This document shows, piece by piece, positions 19,546 to 28,110 of a stretch of DNA of 36,583 nucleotides. The position numbers and the translations under genes were made by a program. Source of the DNA: Luminiphilus sp. (lineage in GTDB: Bacteria > Pseudomonadota > Gammaproteobacteria > Pseudomonadales > Halieaceae); the NCBI GenBank assembly GCA_029253085.1, contig JAQXAF010000020.1, forward strand, positions 1-36,583, in the 5' to 3' direction. The notes under the pieces were generated by a model. It was not told the origin of the DNA. It searched no databases and saw only the letters and a list, made by a program, of their open reading frames with translations. Numbering within the stretch: the first letter of the stretch is position 1; every line of letters starts with the position of its first letter.

Positions 19546-20862
19546 ATGGCGCCCGTAAAAACCTTCCGCCGAGAAGTTCGTTCGGTCACTGCCATTCTTC
19601 TGGTGGGGCTGGGTGTTGGATTTCTCTTTGATGAACCGGGTTGGGGTGTTGCACTTGGGCTGGGGATTATTCTATCGCTTTGGTCTTATCAACTGCTGCG
19701 AGTGCAGCGCTGGATGCTGGACCCAACAGTAGAGCCGCCAAAGGCGGGGGGTATATGGGGCCTTTTTTTCGACAACATTTATTCGATTCAGCGTCGAAAT
19801 CGCGAAGCGCAACTGCGGCTTGAATCCACGTTGGATTACCTGCAAGACTCGCTAGCGGCGATGCGCGATGCGGCCATTATTGTCGATCCTCATGCCAATG
19901 TGGCTTGGGCCAATGACTCTGCTGACTTTCTCTTGGGCATTAATTTTCCCTCTGACCAAGGAGAGCCGCTGTTAAATTTAATTAGCTCGATCGATTTTCG
20001 GGAGTATTTTGAGACTGACGATTATTCAGATCCGCTTCGCGTGCTGCCTGAGGGCGATAGGGGGCGTTGTTTGCAGTTTGAGGTTGCGAGGTTTGGCATG
20101 GGCGATCGATTGGTCTTTGCCCGAGACGTCACCCGGACTTTTCGCCTTGAACAGATGCGCCGTGACTTTGTGGGGAATGTATCTCATGAGCTGCGCACAC
20201 CCCTCACGGTGATCAAGGGCTACATAGAGACGCTGCAGTCCCTAGAGGAATTTAGCGCAATGCGTTTTCAGAGACCCCTAGAGCAAATGAGTCAACAAGC
20301 CCTTCGTATGGAAAACCTAGTGACGGATTTATTATGGCTATCACGCATTGAGGCGGTTGAAACCCTGCGTAAGACCGAATTGATTGATGTGCCTGCGCTA
20401 ATTGTTGCCATTGTGGCCGAGCTCCAACCTGCATTTCCAGAGCGGCGTATTGCGCTGAATCAGGAAAGTGACGCTGCGATACGAGGGGACGAGAGAGAGT
20501 TGCACAGCGCTTTGAGCAATTTAGTTATCAATGCGTTGAAGTATAGTGATGGCGACGTACGTATACGCTGGTGGTCGACAGAAAACAGTGCCCTGTTTTC
20601 AGTGAACGATACGGGCATTGGTATCGAGCCACATCACATTGCGCGGCTCACCGAAAGGTTTTACCGAGTTGATAAAAGTCGTAGTAACGCCGGTGGCGGT
20701 ACAGGCCTAGGGCTCGCGATTGTGAAACACGTGGCGAATTCTCATCAGGCTGAGCTGACGATTGATTCAGAGGTTGGTGTGGGCAGTTGTTTCAGCTTAG
20801 CCTTCCCCTTTGACGCGGCTGATACTTTGCAGCGCGCGGCTTACACAGGACAACATTCCTGA
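19546..20862 (+). CDS. phoR: Phosphate regulon sensor histidine kinase PhoR
   Basis: Membrane histidine kinase/phosphatase partner of PhoB. The 438-residue product has two N-terminal hydrophobic segments (about residues 13-28 and 33-50) with almost no periplasmic loop, as in PhoR. A charged linker is followed by a PAS-like domain (about 95-200) and the H box VGNVSHELRTPL with H214. The ATPase domain has the N box (NLVINALKYS), G1 (VNDTGIGI) and G2 (GGGTGLGLAIVKHV) motifs. The lack of a periplasmic sensor agrees with signalling through Pst/PhoU, which are not in the window. The ATG at 19546 is 5 nt after phoB. No terminator was recognised after it. Confidence 0.94.
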   Translation: MAPVKTFRREVRSVTAILLVGLGVGFLFDEPGWGVALGLGIILSLWSYQLLRVQRWMLDPTVEPPKAGGIWGLFFDNIYSIQRRNREAQLRLESTLDYLQDSLAAMRDAAIIVDPHANVAWANDSADFLLGINFPSDQGEPLLNLISSIDFREYFETDDYSDPLRVLPEGDRGRCLQFEVARFGMGDRLVFARDVTRTFRLEQMRRDFVGNVSHELRTPLTVIKGYIETLQSLEEFSAMRFQRPLEQMSQQALRMENLVTDLLWLSRIEAVETLRKTELIDVPALIVAIVAELQPAFPERRIALNQESDAAIRGDERELHSALSNLVINALKYSDGDVRIRWWSTENSALFSVNDTGIGIEPHHIARLTERFYRVDKSRSNAGGGTGLGLAIVKHVANSHQAELTIDSEVGVGSCFSLAFPFDAADTLQRAAYTGQHS

Positions 20863-20967
20863 AAAGTGTGATTCTTTCCAGTTTGGGCGAAGGATCGGGT
20901 TATTAGCGTTGCCTGTAGACCGTTCGCATGATTACACGCTCTTTAATGACAATCGCTGACAGCAAAG

Positions 20968-20995
20968 GTGCTCCTCAAGTATCCTAGGCGAGCAC
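20968..20995 (+). repeat. Short inverted repeat upstream of hisC
   Basis: GTGCTC (20968-20973) and GAGCAC (20990-20995) are perfect 6-bp arms around a 16-nt centre that itself holds CCTAGG. The repeat lies 20 nt before the hisC ATG, in the 152-bp phoR-hisC gap. No T-run follows, so it is not a standard terminator. It may be an operator, a leader hairpin or chance. The rest of the gap (20863-20967) showed no promoter I would defend. Confidence 0.3.
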
Positions 20996-21014
20996 GGTTT
21001 ACAGGCAAAGGACT

Positions 21015-22076
21015 ATGAGCAAATTCTGGAGTTCGGTTGTTAGTGGGCTCAAGCCCTACACTCCGGGCGAGCAACCAAAAGTACCCGGCTTAATTAAGCT
21101 AAATACTAATGAGCATTGTTTGTCGCCGTCGGAGCATGCAATGGCAGTGCTCCGTGAAGTGACCCCTGAGGCGCTAAGACGTTATCCAGATCCAGAATGC
21201 ATCGCGTTACGGTCGGCTATTGCACGTTCTGAGGGTTTGTCCGTCGGCCAGGTTTTCGTGGGGAACGGCTCTGATGAGGTTTTAGCGCACATATTTCAGG
21301 GGCTTCTTTCAAGTAGCGATAGTCTGATAACGCTCGATATTACCTACAGTTTTTATCCGGTTTGGGCTGCGCTCTACGGTTTGCAGTTAACCACTGAAGC
21401 GTTACGGGAAGATTTTTCCGTTGACGTAAATCGGCTCTCAGCTCAAAAAGATTCTATCCTCTTGGCCAACCCCAATGCGCCGACGGGCAGAGCGCTTGAT
21501 CTGACAGACATCAAACGTTTGGTCGATAGCAATCCAGATCGACTGGTTGTTGTTGATGAGGCCTACTATGGCTTTGGTGCCGAATCAGCGTCCACCTTGC
21601 TTTCGGAAGCAGAGAATCTGATCGTAACCCGAAGTTTTTCCAAGTCCCATGCACTGGCGGGTTTGCGCGTAGGCTATGCGCTGGGCTCTGCATCGTTGGT
21701 CGAGGGACTGACTCGAGTAAAGGACAGCTTTAATAGTTATCCACTAGATGCCAGCGCGCAATTAGTGGCTGCGGCGGCTATTCAGGATGGAAAGTGGCTA
21801 CGTGAAAGCAGTCAAGTGGTGATAGAAAATCGCGTCAAGCTGACGGGGGCATTGCTTGATTTGGGCTTTGAGGTTTGTCCAAGCTCTGCGAATTTTATTT
21901 TTGTGAAACACCCAGACCATGAAGGCCGTGTGCTTTTTGAGCATCTCAGGGAGAATAATATTTTAGTCAGACGCTGGGAGAAAGAGCCGATTACGGACTA
22001 TTTGCGCATTACCGTAGGAACGGAGAAAGAGTGCGCAGCGCTTATTCAGTGTCTTGCCGAAAAGTGTGCGCCCTAG
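21015..22076 (+). CDS. hisC: Histidinol-phosphate aminotransferase (HisC family)
   Basis: PLP-dependent class I/II aminotransferase; in histidine synthesis it converts imidazole acetol phosphate and glutamate to histidinol phosphate. The 353-residue product has the VFVGNGSDEVL cofactor loop, ANPNAPTG (N153), VVDEAYYGFG (D181), the PLP lysine K210 in TRSFSKSHALAGLRVG, and a C-terminal LRITVGT arginine for the substrate carboxylate. It closely resembles the stand-alone HisC2-type enzymes of Pseudomonas, which are not in a his operon, as here. Odd point: the usual NENPxGPS motif near residue 32 reads NEHCLSPS. A role with aromatic amino acids is possible. AAAGGA lies close before the ATG. Its stop overlaps the convergent KAS III-like stop. 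Confidence 0.88.
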   Translation: MSKFWSSVVSGLKPYTPGEQPKVPGLIKLNTNEHCLSPSEHAMAVLREVTPEALRRYPDPECIALRSAIARSEGLSVGQVFVGNGSDEVLAHIFQGLLSSSDSLITLDITYSFYPVWAALYGLQLTTEALREDFSVDVNRLSAQKDSILLANPNAPTGRALDLTDIKRLVDSNPDRLVVVDEAYYGFGAESASTLLSEAENLIVTRSFSKSHALAGLRVGYALGSASLVEGLTRVKDSFNSYPLDASAQLVAAAAIQDGKWLRESSQVVIENRVKLTGALLDLGFEVCPSSANFIFVKHPDHEGRVLFEHLRENNILVRRWEKEPITDYLRITVGTEKECAALIQCLAEKCAP

Positions 22077-23200
22077 GTCGCGCGCAGCACCACGCTGCCG
22101 ATAGAGTAGCCCGCACCAAATGAGCACAGAACGCCCAGATCCCCGGTAGACAAGTCGTCTCTATTCAAATGAAACGCAATAATTGACCCTGCAGACGACG
22201 TGTTGGCATAGGTATCGAGAATGGTGGGAGACTCTTTTTCCGTAGGGTCGCGGCCCAATACCCGCCTGGCAATCAGATCATTCATATTGCGATTTGCTTG
22301 ATGCAACCACAGGCGACTCAGTTGATCCGGTTGCAGGTTGAGGTCGGCAAGTTGCTCAGTAATTTGTTGGGCCACCGCAGGGCACACTTCTTTAAACACT
22401 TTGCGGCCCTCCTGAACAAAGAGTTTATCGACAGCGCCAACGCCGCGCTCATCGGCGCGATTCATGAATCCGAAGTTGTTTCGGATGTTGTTTGAAAATA
22501 TCGTTTGCAAGCGGGTATCGATAATTTCAAAGTTCGATTTTGCGCTCACTACATCGGTTGCCTCAATGACCACTGCGGTCGCGACGTCGCCAAAAATAAA
22601 GTGAGCATCTCGGTCGCGGAAATTCAGGTGGCCGGTGCAAATTTCCGGGTTGACCATAAGAATTCGTCGGGCGGAGCCGGCACGTATTGAATCTCTAGCC
22701 TGCTGGATACCAAATGTCGCGGAGGAGCACGCGACGTTCATATCAAAGGCAAAGCCTGCTGCACCGAGAGCGTCTTGTATTTCTACGGCGATGGCGGGAT
22801 AGGCGCGCTGCATATTCGAAGCCGCGACAATCACGGCGTCTAAATCCGAACCGACTAAGCCTGCAGCATCAAGCGCTTGTTGTGCCGCTTTGACACCAAT
22901 TTCTGCCATGACTGACAGTTCGCTGTTGGGTCGCTCTGCCACGTGAGGCGCCATTCTTTGAGGGTCGATAATCCCCGATTTGTTAAGTACGAAGCGGGAT
23001 TTAATCCCCGAGGCCTTTTCAATAAAAGCTGTCGATGAGTAGGTTCGGGCTTCTATCTCGCCTTTTTCGATGGCTTCGACATGCTCCGCGTTGAACAAAT
23101 CGACCCAAGCGTTAAACGCGGTAACGAGCTCCTCGTTGCTTACGGACTCTTCGGGGGTAAAGAGTCCGGTGCCACTAATCACTGCGTCGGTCTGCCTCAT
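22073..23200 (-). CDS. Beta-ketoacyl-ACP synthase III-like condensing enzyme
   Basis: Thiolase-fold condensing enzyme of the KAS III (FabH) class. The 375-residue product keeps the Cys-His-Asn triad: C158 in NVACSSATFG, H300 in LWLHQANRNMND and N333 in TYANTSSAG. The C-terminal GAGYSIGSV loop is also present. It is longer than housekeeping FabH (about 320) and has an N-terminal insertion (about residues 25-65). In sequence style it resembles the PA3286-type enzyme of Pseudomonas aeruginosa, reported to condense a medium-chain acyl-CoA with malonyl-ACP, linking beta-oxidation to fatty acid synthesis; that assignment is inference from memory of the family. AGAGG sits 5 nt before the ATG. gltA ends only 36 nt upstream on the same strand, so the two are probably co-transcribed. 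Confidence 0.87.
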   Translation of the reverse strand: MRQTDAVISGTGLFTPEESVSNEELVTAFNAWVDLFNAEHVEAIEKGEIEARTYSSTAFIEKASGIKSRFVLNKSGIIDPQRMAPHVAERPNSELSVMAEIGVKAAQQALDAAGLVGSDLDAVIVAASNMQRAYPAIAVEIQDALGAAGFAFDMNVACSSATFGIQQARDSIRAGSARRILMVNPEICTGHLNFRDRDAHFIFGDVATAVVIEATDVVSAKSNFEIIDTRLQTIFSNNIRNNFGFMNRADERGVGAVDKLFVQEGRKVFKEVCPAVAQQITEQLADLNLQPDQLSRLWLHQANRNMNDLIARRVLGRDPTEKESPTILDTYANTSSAGSIIAFHLNRDDLSTGDLGVLCSFGAGYSIGSVVLRAT

Positions 23201-23236
23201 ATCAACCTCTGTGGCTGCGGGTCACTCGCCCGGAGT

Positions 23237-24532
23237 TTAGCGTTTGTCCAAGGCCATATAGTCGCGTTGTTGGTACCCCGTGTACAGCTGCCTTGGCCGA
23301 CCGATTCTGTAGCTGCCGGAAATCATTTCATTCCAATGTGCGATCCACCCGACAGTCCGGCCAATGGCAAAGATTACTGTAAACATCGACGTGGGGATGC
23401 CCAGAGCTTTTAAGATGATTCCCGAGTAAAAATCAACATTTGGGTAGAGTTTCTTCTCAATGAAATAGGGATCTTGCAGGGCGATTTCTTCGAGGCGCTT
23501 TGCAATCTCCAGCATTTCGTCATGAATCCCTAGTTCAGCAAGAACCTCATCAGCCGCCTGTTTCATGACTTTGGCGCGGGGGTCGAAATTTTTGTAAACG
23601 CGGTGCCCAAAGCCCATCAGTCGAAATGGGTCGTTTTTATCTTTGGCTTTAGCAATAAATTTATCGATGTTGTCGACACTGCCAATTTCTTCCAACATCT
23701 TCACTACGGCTTCATTGGCGCCACCGTGAGACGGACCCCAGAGCGCGGCGATTCCAGCGGCTATGCAAGCAAATGGATTGGCCTGTGATGAGCCTGCCAG
23801 CCGTACCGTCGAGGTAGATGCGTTTTGCTCGTGATCAGCGTGGAGCAAGAAAATTCGATCGATAGCGCGGGCGATTGTGGGGGAAATTTTGCTGGGTTCG
23901 CAGGGAACGCCAAACATCATGTGCAGAAAATTAGTGGCGTAGTCCATGCTGTTGTCGGGGTACATAAACGGTTGACCAATACTGAACTTGTAGCTCATTG
24001 CCGCAATGGTGGGCATCTTTGCAATAAGGCGGTAGGCCGCAACTTTGCGATGGTAGGGGTCCGAGATGTCTGTCGAGTCGTGGTAAAACGCCGAGAGAGC
24101 ACCGACGACACCACACATAATGGCCATGGGGTGCGCATCTCGCCGGAAACCGTTAAAAAACGTTCTTATTTGCTCGTGAACCATCGTGTGCTGATGCATC
24201 GTGCTAACAAAGTCATCTCGTTCGTCGGCGGAGGGGAGCTCTCCGTAAAGCAGCAGATAGCAGGTCTCTAGGTAGTTGCTCTCTGCGGCTAGCTGCTCAA
24301 TGGGGTAGCCTCGGTGAAGTAATATGCCTTTTTCACCGTCGATGAACGTAATTTTTGATTCACAGGCCGCTGTGGAAGTAAATCCGGGGTCGTAGGTGAA
24401 GAGCCCGTTGCTTGTGAGGCTGCCCACACCGACGACGTCGGGACCAAGTTCGGCTTCAAAAACCGGCAGTTCGATGGAGTCAATGGATCCATTTCCGTGA
24501 TCTATGGACAATGTGGCTTTTTTATCACTCAT
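23237..24532 (-). CDS. gltA: Citrate synthase (type II, hexameric)
   Basis: Condenses acetyl-CoA and oxaloacetate to citrate, the entry step of the TCA cycle. The 431-residue product has the family's catalytic residues H269 ([11 protein letters not shown]), H310 ([13 protein letters not shown]) and D367 (YPNVDFYSG). It also has an N-terminal beta-rich domain (about 1-60) characteristic of the NADH-sensitive hexameric Gram-negative enzymes. AGGAA lies 6 nt before the ATG. A good minus-strand promoter lies upstream (24570-24597). It is divergent from sdhC, and a KAS III-like gene follows after 36 nt. Confidence 0.98.
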   Translation of the reverse strand: MSDKKATLSIDHGNGSIDSIELPVFEAELGPDVVGVGSLTSNGLFTYDPGFTSTAACESKITFIDGEKGILLHRGYPIEQLAAESNYLETCYLLLYGELPSADERDDFVSTMHQHTMVHEQIRTFFNGFRRDAHPMAIMCGVVGALSAFYHDSTDISDPYHRKVAAYRLIAKMPTIAAMSYKFSIGQPFMYPDNSMDYATNFLHMMFGVPCEPSKISPTIARAIDRIFLLHADHEQNASTSTVRLAGSSQANPFACIAAGIAALWGPSHGGANEAVVKMLEEIGSVDNIDKFIAKAKDKNDPFRLMGFGHRVYKNFDPRAKVMKQAADEVLAELGIHDEMLEIAKRLEEIALQDPYFIEKKLYPNVDFYSGIILKALGIPTSMFTVIFAIGRTVGWIAHWNEMISGSYRIGRPRQLYTGYQQRDYMALDKR

Positions 24533-24569
24533 CAGTAATTCCTGGGACAGCGGTTGCGGGAAGCGCCAA

Positions 24570-24597
24570 ACTATATGCCGCGTTCAGAGAAAGTCAA
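24570..24597 (-). promoter_or_regulatory. Sigma-70-type promoter for gltA
   Basis: On the minus strand TTGACT (24592-24597, 5 of 6), a 16-bp spacer and TATAGT (24570-24575, 5 of 6) precede gltA, giving an untranslated leader of about 30 nt. It is back-to-back with the sdhC promoter; the two -35 elements are about 50 bp apart. Confidence 0.65.
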
Positions 24598-24618
24598 TTT
24601 AGATCGGCAAACAGTAGA

Positions 24619-24640
24619 GTTATTTGTAACCGTTTGAAAC
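24619..24640. promoter_or_regulatory. Paired palindromes between the gltA and sdhC promoters (candidate operator)
   Basis: GTTATTTGTAAC (24619-24630; arms GTTA/TAAC) and GTTTGAAAC (24632-24640; arms GTTT/AAAC around one G) lie side by side in the 49-bp space between the two divergent -35 elements, 6 bp from the sdhC -35. The position suits a regulator that controls both units. No known operator consensus was matched, and short A/T-rich palindromes also arise by chance. Confidence 0.33.
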
Positions 24641-24646
24641 ATAAAA

Positions 24647-24675
24647 TTGTCAGGGGTGTGACGTAAGCATATAAT
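24647..24675 (+). promoter_or_regulatory. Strong sigma-70-type promoter for sdhCDAB
   Basis: TTGTCA (24647-24652, 5 of 6), an optimal 17-bp spacer and a perfect TATAAT (24670-24675). Transcription would start near 24682, about 43 nt before the chosen sdhC start. This is the best promoter match in the window. Confidence 0.75.
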
Positions 24676-24724
24676 GTGCCGCGGTGTTTTATGCCTTCCA
24701 CTCGTAAACGAAAGGAACGACCCT

Positions 24725-25114
24725 TTGAAACCTATGGCCAGTAAAGACAAGCGTCCGGTTAATCTGGATATCGGCTCGATGCAGCTGCCGATCACGGCTT
24801 ATGTGTCGATCACCCACCGATTGTCTGGAGTGTTTTTGTTTCTGGTGAGCGGACTCATGGTGTGGGCACTTGATACCAGTCTCCGCTCAGAGGAGGGCTT
24901 TAATAGCGTGGCGTCAACCCTGACGATGCCTCTCAGTAAGGCAATTCTTTGGTTAATTGCGTCTGCGCTCAGTTACCACGCGCTGTCAGGCGTAAAGCAC
25001 ATCATTATGGATTTCGGGATTGGCGAAACAATGCAGGGTGGGGTGACTGGCGCGCGAATCGTTATCGCACTCGCGATTAGTCTCGCGATTTTATGGGGTG
25101 TTGTCATATGGTAA
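24725..25114 (+). CDS. sdhC: Succinate dehydrogenase cytochrome b556 subunit SdhC
   Basis: Membrane anchor of complex II that helps bind heme b and ubiquinone. About 129 residues with three membrane helices (roughly residues 40-60, 78-98, 108-128). The family signature KRPVNLDIGSMQLPITA sits near the N-terminus, along with the quinone-site SITHRLSG and the heme histidine in ALSYHALSGVKHIIMDFG. I prefer the TTG at 24725 because AAAGGA (24711-24716) is 8 nt upstream. The in-frame ATG at 24734 has no ribosome-binding site at a proper distance and would give 126 residues. The frame is open further upstream, but that part overlaps the promoter. It overlaps sdhD by 7 nt. Confidence 0.93.
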   Translation: MKPMASKDKRPVNLDIGSMQLPITAYVSITHRLSGVFLFLVSGLMVWALDTSLRSEEGFNSVASTLTMPLSKAILWLIASALSYHALSGVKHIIMDFGIGETMQGGVTGARIVIALAISLAILWGVVIW

Positions 25115-25467
25115 CTCAGGTCACAAGTTTCAGCCGTTCGGGTTTGTCCGATTGGTTAATACAGCGCCTTACAAGTGTAATTTTGCTGGCTTATTTCATT
25201 TGTTTAGCCGGTATTTTGCTGGGGGGAGTTGACTACTCGGCGTGGAAAGCCATGCATGACACCACAGCGATGCGTATCTTTACGCTGCTGGCGGCGATGT
25301 CACTAGCGGCGCACGCTTGGATTGGCCTTTGGGCCGTGTACACAGACTATCTGACCGAGCGAATGTTGGGGCCACGTGGCCACGTCATTCGACGATTTTG
25401 CCAGTTGGGCACCGTACTTGCCCTGGTAATTTATCTGCTTTGGGTCATACAAATTCTTTGGGGATAG
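25108..25467 (+). CDS. sdhD: Succinate dehydrogenase hydrophobic anchor subunit SdhD
   Basis: Second membrane anchor of complex II. The 119-residue product has three hydrophobic helices and the conserved WLIQRLTSVIL near the N-terminus. The AAHAWIGLWAVYTDYL block holds the family's heme-side histidine and quinone-site tyrosine. The ATG at 25108 lies inside the end of sdhC (7-nt overlap), with GGGG about 9 nt upstream. The frame is open to 25093 without a better start. sdhA begins 67 nt after the stop. Confidence 0.94.
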   Translation: MVTQVTSFSRSGLSDWLIQRLTSVILLAYFICLAGILLGGVDYSAWKAMHDTTAMRIFTLLAAMSLAAHAWIGLWAVYTDYLTERMLGPRGHVIRRFCQLGTVLALVIYLLWVIQILWG

Positions 25468-25477
25468 CCTCTCTCGC

Positions 25478-25505
25478 TTGGATTTTGTGAGATTTGCGCT
25501 ATAAC
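25478..25505 (+). promoter_or_regulatory. Possible weak internal promoter before sdhA
   Basis: TTGGAT (25478-25483, 3 of 6), a 16-bp spacer and TATAAC (25500-25505, 5 of 6) lie in the 67-nt sdhD-sdhA gap. The -35 is poor, and the strong promoter before sdhC makes an internal one unnecessary. Pattern only. Confidence 0.22.
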
Positions 25506-25534
25506 CCCGCCTAACGGTGTGATTGGAGTTGAGA

Positions 25535-27298
25535 ATGCGAACTATTTCTTTTGATGGAGTGATTGTAGGTGGCGGTGGCGCTGGCATGCGCGCAGCTCTG
25601 CAGTTGTCACAGTCGGGCTATAAAACGGCGGTGATCTCTAAGGTGTTCCCGACACGTTCACACACGGTTTCCGCACAGGGCGGCATCACCTGCGCGATCG
25701 CGAGTTCTGACCCCAACGATGACTGGCGCTGGCACATGTACGATACGGTCAAAGGTTCTGACTATATCGGTGATCAAGATGCCATTGAGTACATGTGCTC
25801 AGTGGGGCCAGAGGCAATTTTCGAGCTTGAGCATATGGGGCTCCCATTTTCGCGCACCGAGGAAGGCCGCATCTATCAGCGACCCTTTGGTGGTCAGTCG
25901 AAGGACTACGGCAAAGGCGGGCAGGCCGCGCGGACTTGCGCTGCCGCTGACCGTACAGGGCACGCGCTACTGCACACCCTTTACCAGAACAACGTCAAGA
26001 ACGAGACGGTATTTTTCAACGAGTGGTTCGCGGTTGATCTAGTCAAAAATCAAGACGGCGCAGTTACGGGCGTTATCGCCATCTGCATAGAGACGGGTGA
26101 AACCGTCTTTGTGAAGTCTAAGGCGACGGTATTCGCTACGGGCGGCGCTGGGCGTATTTATGCCTCTACCACCAATGCCCACATCAACACCGGTGACGGC
26201 ATCGGTATGGGGCTGCGTGCGGGCGTGCCGGTTCAAGATATGGAAATGTGGCAGTTTCACCCCACAGGCATCTACGGCGCGGGTACGCTCGTCACCGAGG
26301 GTTGCAGGGGTGAGGGTGGTTATTTGGTCAATAAAGACGGTGAGCGGTTCATGGAGCGCTATGCACCCAATGCGAAAGATCTGGCGGGTAGAGACGTTGT
26401 CGCGCGGTCCATGGTGCTGGAAATCCTCGAGGGCCGAGGCTGTGGTGAACACGGCGATCACGTCAAACTTAAGCTCGACCACTTGGGCGAAGATGTGCTC
26501 GAGTCGCGGTTGCCTGGCATCTGCGAGCTGAGTAGAACTTTTGCCCACGTCGACCCTGTAAAAGAGCCAATTCCTGTCGTGCCAACCTGCCACTATATGA
26601 TGGGTGGAATTCCCACGAACGTGAATGGCCAGGCAATTACAGTTGACGAGCAAGGCAAGGACCACATCATACCTGGGCTCTATGCCTGCGGTGAAGTTGC
26701 CTGTGTTTCAGTCCACGGAGCTAACCGTCTAGGCGGTAACTCCCTGCTAGATCTTGTCGTTTTTGGCCGTGCGTCTGGGCTCTTTATCGAGAGCGCTCTC
26801 CGCGAGGGTATCGAGCTGCGAGAATCAGCCCAGAGTGATATCGACGTGGCAGGCGAACGGTTGCGCCACCTTAACGAAAGCTCAGGTGGTGAGAACGTCG
26901 CAGACTTGCGCCGAGAGCTGCAAAACACCATGCAGAATCACTTCGGGGTATTCCGACGCGGTGACTTCATGCAAGAAGGCATTGCCAAGCTGGCAGAGCT
27001 TCGGGGCCGGGTCGAAAGTGTTTCGCTGGATGATAAGTCTGACGCGTTTAATACCGCGCGTATCGAAGCATTAGAGTTGCAAAACTTGTTTGAAGTCGCT
27101 GAAGCCACGGCAGTGGTCGCCGAGGCGAGAAACGAGAGTCGCGGGGCCCATGCTCGCGAAGATTTTACCGAGCGCGACGACGAGAATTGGTTGTGTCATT
27201 CGGTGTACCACAGCGAAGGGAAAAAGGTTAGCAAGCGCGGTGTGAACTTCACCCCGAGCACTGTTGAGACCTTTGAACCTCAAATCCGTTCTTATTGA
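25535..27298 (+). CDS. sdhA: Succinate dehydrogenase flavoprotein subunit SdhA
   Basis: Oxidises succinate to fumarate; catalytic subunit on the cytoplasmic side of complex II. The 587-residue product has the dinucleotide fold [13 protein letters not shown]43 in [10 protein letters not shown] (the family's covalent FAD histidine), and [15 protein letters not shown]. The substrate/catalytic block [21 protein letters not shown] is followed by [11 protein letters not shown] and [15 protein letters not shown]. Length is normal. The start is the ATG at 25535 with GGAG 6 nt upstream; in-frame TTG codons just before it lack such spacing. sdhB follows after 24 nt. Confidence 0.98.
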   Translation: MRTISFDGVIVGGGGAGMRAALQLSQSGYKTAVISKVFPTRSHTVSAQGGITCAIASSDPNDDWRWHMYDTVKGSDYIGDQDAIEYMCSVGPEAIFELEHMGLPFSRTEEGRIYQRPFGGQSKDYGKGGQAARTCAAADRTGHALLHTLYQNNVKNETVFFNEWFAVDLVKNQDGAVTGVIAICIETGETVFVKSKATVFATGGAGRIYASTTNAHINTGDGIGMGLRAGVPVQDMEMWQFHPTGIYGAGTLVTEGCRGEGGYLVNKDGERFMERYAPNAKDLAGRDVVARSMVLEILEGRGCGEHGDHVKLKLDHLGEDVLESRLPGICELSRTFAHVDPVKEPIPVVPTCHYMMGGIPTNVNGQAITVDEQGKDHIIPGLYACGEVACVSVHGANRLGGNSLLDLVVFGRASGLFIESALREGIELRESAQSDIDVAGERLRHLNESSGGENVADLRRELQNTMQNHFGVFRRGDFMQEGIAKLAELRGRVESVSLDDKSDAFNTARIEALELQNLFEVAEATAVVAEARNESRGAHAREDFTERDDENWLCHSVYHSEGKKVSKRGVNFTPSTVETFEPQIRSY

Positions 27299-27322
27299 TC
27301 ATTTGACTTGGGAGATTTCAAT

Positions 27323-28030
27323 ATGTTGCAGGTCAGTATTTATCGTTATAACCCTGAAGTAGATAACGCTCCGCATATGCAGGAGTTCGAATTCGACACC
27401 GAGGGGAAAGATTTGATGGTCCTGGACGTGCTGGAGGCCATCAAAGCGGGCCATGACAGCAGTGTGACCTATCGTCGAAGTTGTCGGGAGGGCGTATGCG
27501 GTTCGGATGGGCTCAATATCAACGGTAAAAACGGCTTGGCATGTATCACGCCTTTATCTGAGACCGTTAAGAACGACAAGCTGGTTGTTCGCCCACTTCC
27601 CGGCTTGCCGGTGATCAGAGATCTTGTCGTCGACATGAGTCTTTTTTACGCCCAGTACGAGAAAATTCAACCGTTCTTAAAGAACAATTCGCCCGCTCCA
27701 GCTATCGAACGGCTGCAGTCGCCGGAGGACCGTTCCCAACTGGATGGCCTCTACGAATGCATTCTTTGCGCCTGTTGCTCCACGAGTTGTCCGTCTTTTT
27801 GGTGGAACCCAGATCGTTTTATAGGGCCTGCTGGATTACTACAGGCGTACCGCTTTCTCGCTGACACCCGTGACACTGCTACCGATGAGCGCCTATCAAA
27901 GCTTGATGACCCCTTCAGTGTGTTCCGTTGCCATGGCATTCAGAATTGCGTAAACGTTTGTCCCAAGGGTTTAAACCCCACCAAGGCAATCGGCCATATT
28001 CGAACAATGTTGCTGAACAGGGCAACCTGA
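27323..28030 (+). CDS. sdhB: Succinate dehydrogenase iron-sulfur subunit SdhB
   Basis: Carries electrons from the flavin to ubiquinone through three clusters. The 235-residue product has the [2Fe-2S] ligands C54, C59 and C74 plus D62 (CREGVCGSDG...GLAC), as in enzymes with an aspartate at the third position. The [4Fe-4S]/[3Fe-4S] cysteines are C146, C149, C152, C156 and C203, C209, C213. The ATG at 27323 has GGGAG 8 nt upstream; the open frame to 27308 adds only a weak TTG start. It is the last gene of the sdh unit, followed by a clear terminator. Confidence 0.98.
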   Translation: MLQVSIYRYNPEVDNAPHMQEFEFDTEGKDLMVLDVLEAIKAGHDSSVTYRRSCREGVCGSDGLNINGKNGLACITPLSETVKNDKLVVRPLPGLPVIRDLVVDMSLFYAQYEKIQPFLKNNSPAPAIERLQSPEDRSQLDGLYECILCACCSTSCPSFWWNPDRFIGPAGLLQAYRFLADTRDTATDERLSKLDDPFSVFRCHGIQNCVNVCPKGLNPTKAIGHIRTMLLNRAT

Positions 28031-28057
28031 AGCCGCAGGGCTTAGTCTAAGGCTTTC

Positions 28058-28079
28058 AAGGGGCGTATCGCCCCTTTTT
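28058..28079 (+). terminator. Rho-independent terminator after sdhB
   Basis: AAGGGGCG (28058-28065), loop TAT, CGCCCCTT (28069-28076), running into a T-run that ends at 28079. An 8-bp stem with a GC-rich core, 28 nt after the sdhB stop: a classic terminator that separates sdhCDAB from the suc genes. Confidence 0.88.
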
Positions 28080-28110
28080 AGTGCATGGCGCTTTGTCATT
28101 CCCTGAGGTA

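Noticed and set aside
23825-24271. 148-codon open frame on the plus strand inside gltA
   Set aside because: Antisense to the citrate synthase core, with no motif or ribosome-binding site.
26039-26665. 208-codon open frame on the minus strand inside sdhA
   Set aside because: It lies wholly antisense to a well-conserved gene, has no recognisable motif and no ribosome-binding site; such frames are common opposite codon-biased genes.
28093-28098. TTGTCA as the -35 of the sucA promoter
   Set aside because: It is 34 bp from the TATAAT at 28133, far beyond a working spacer.
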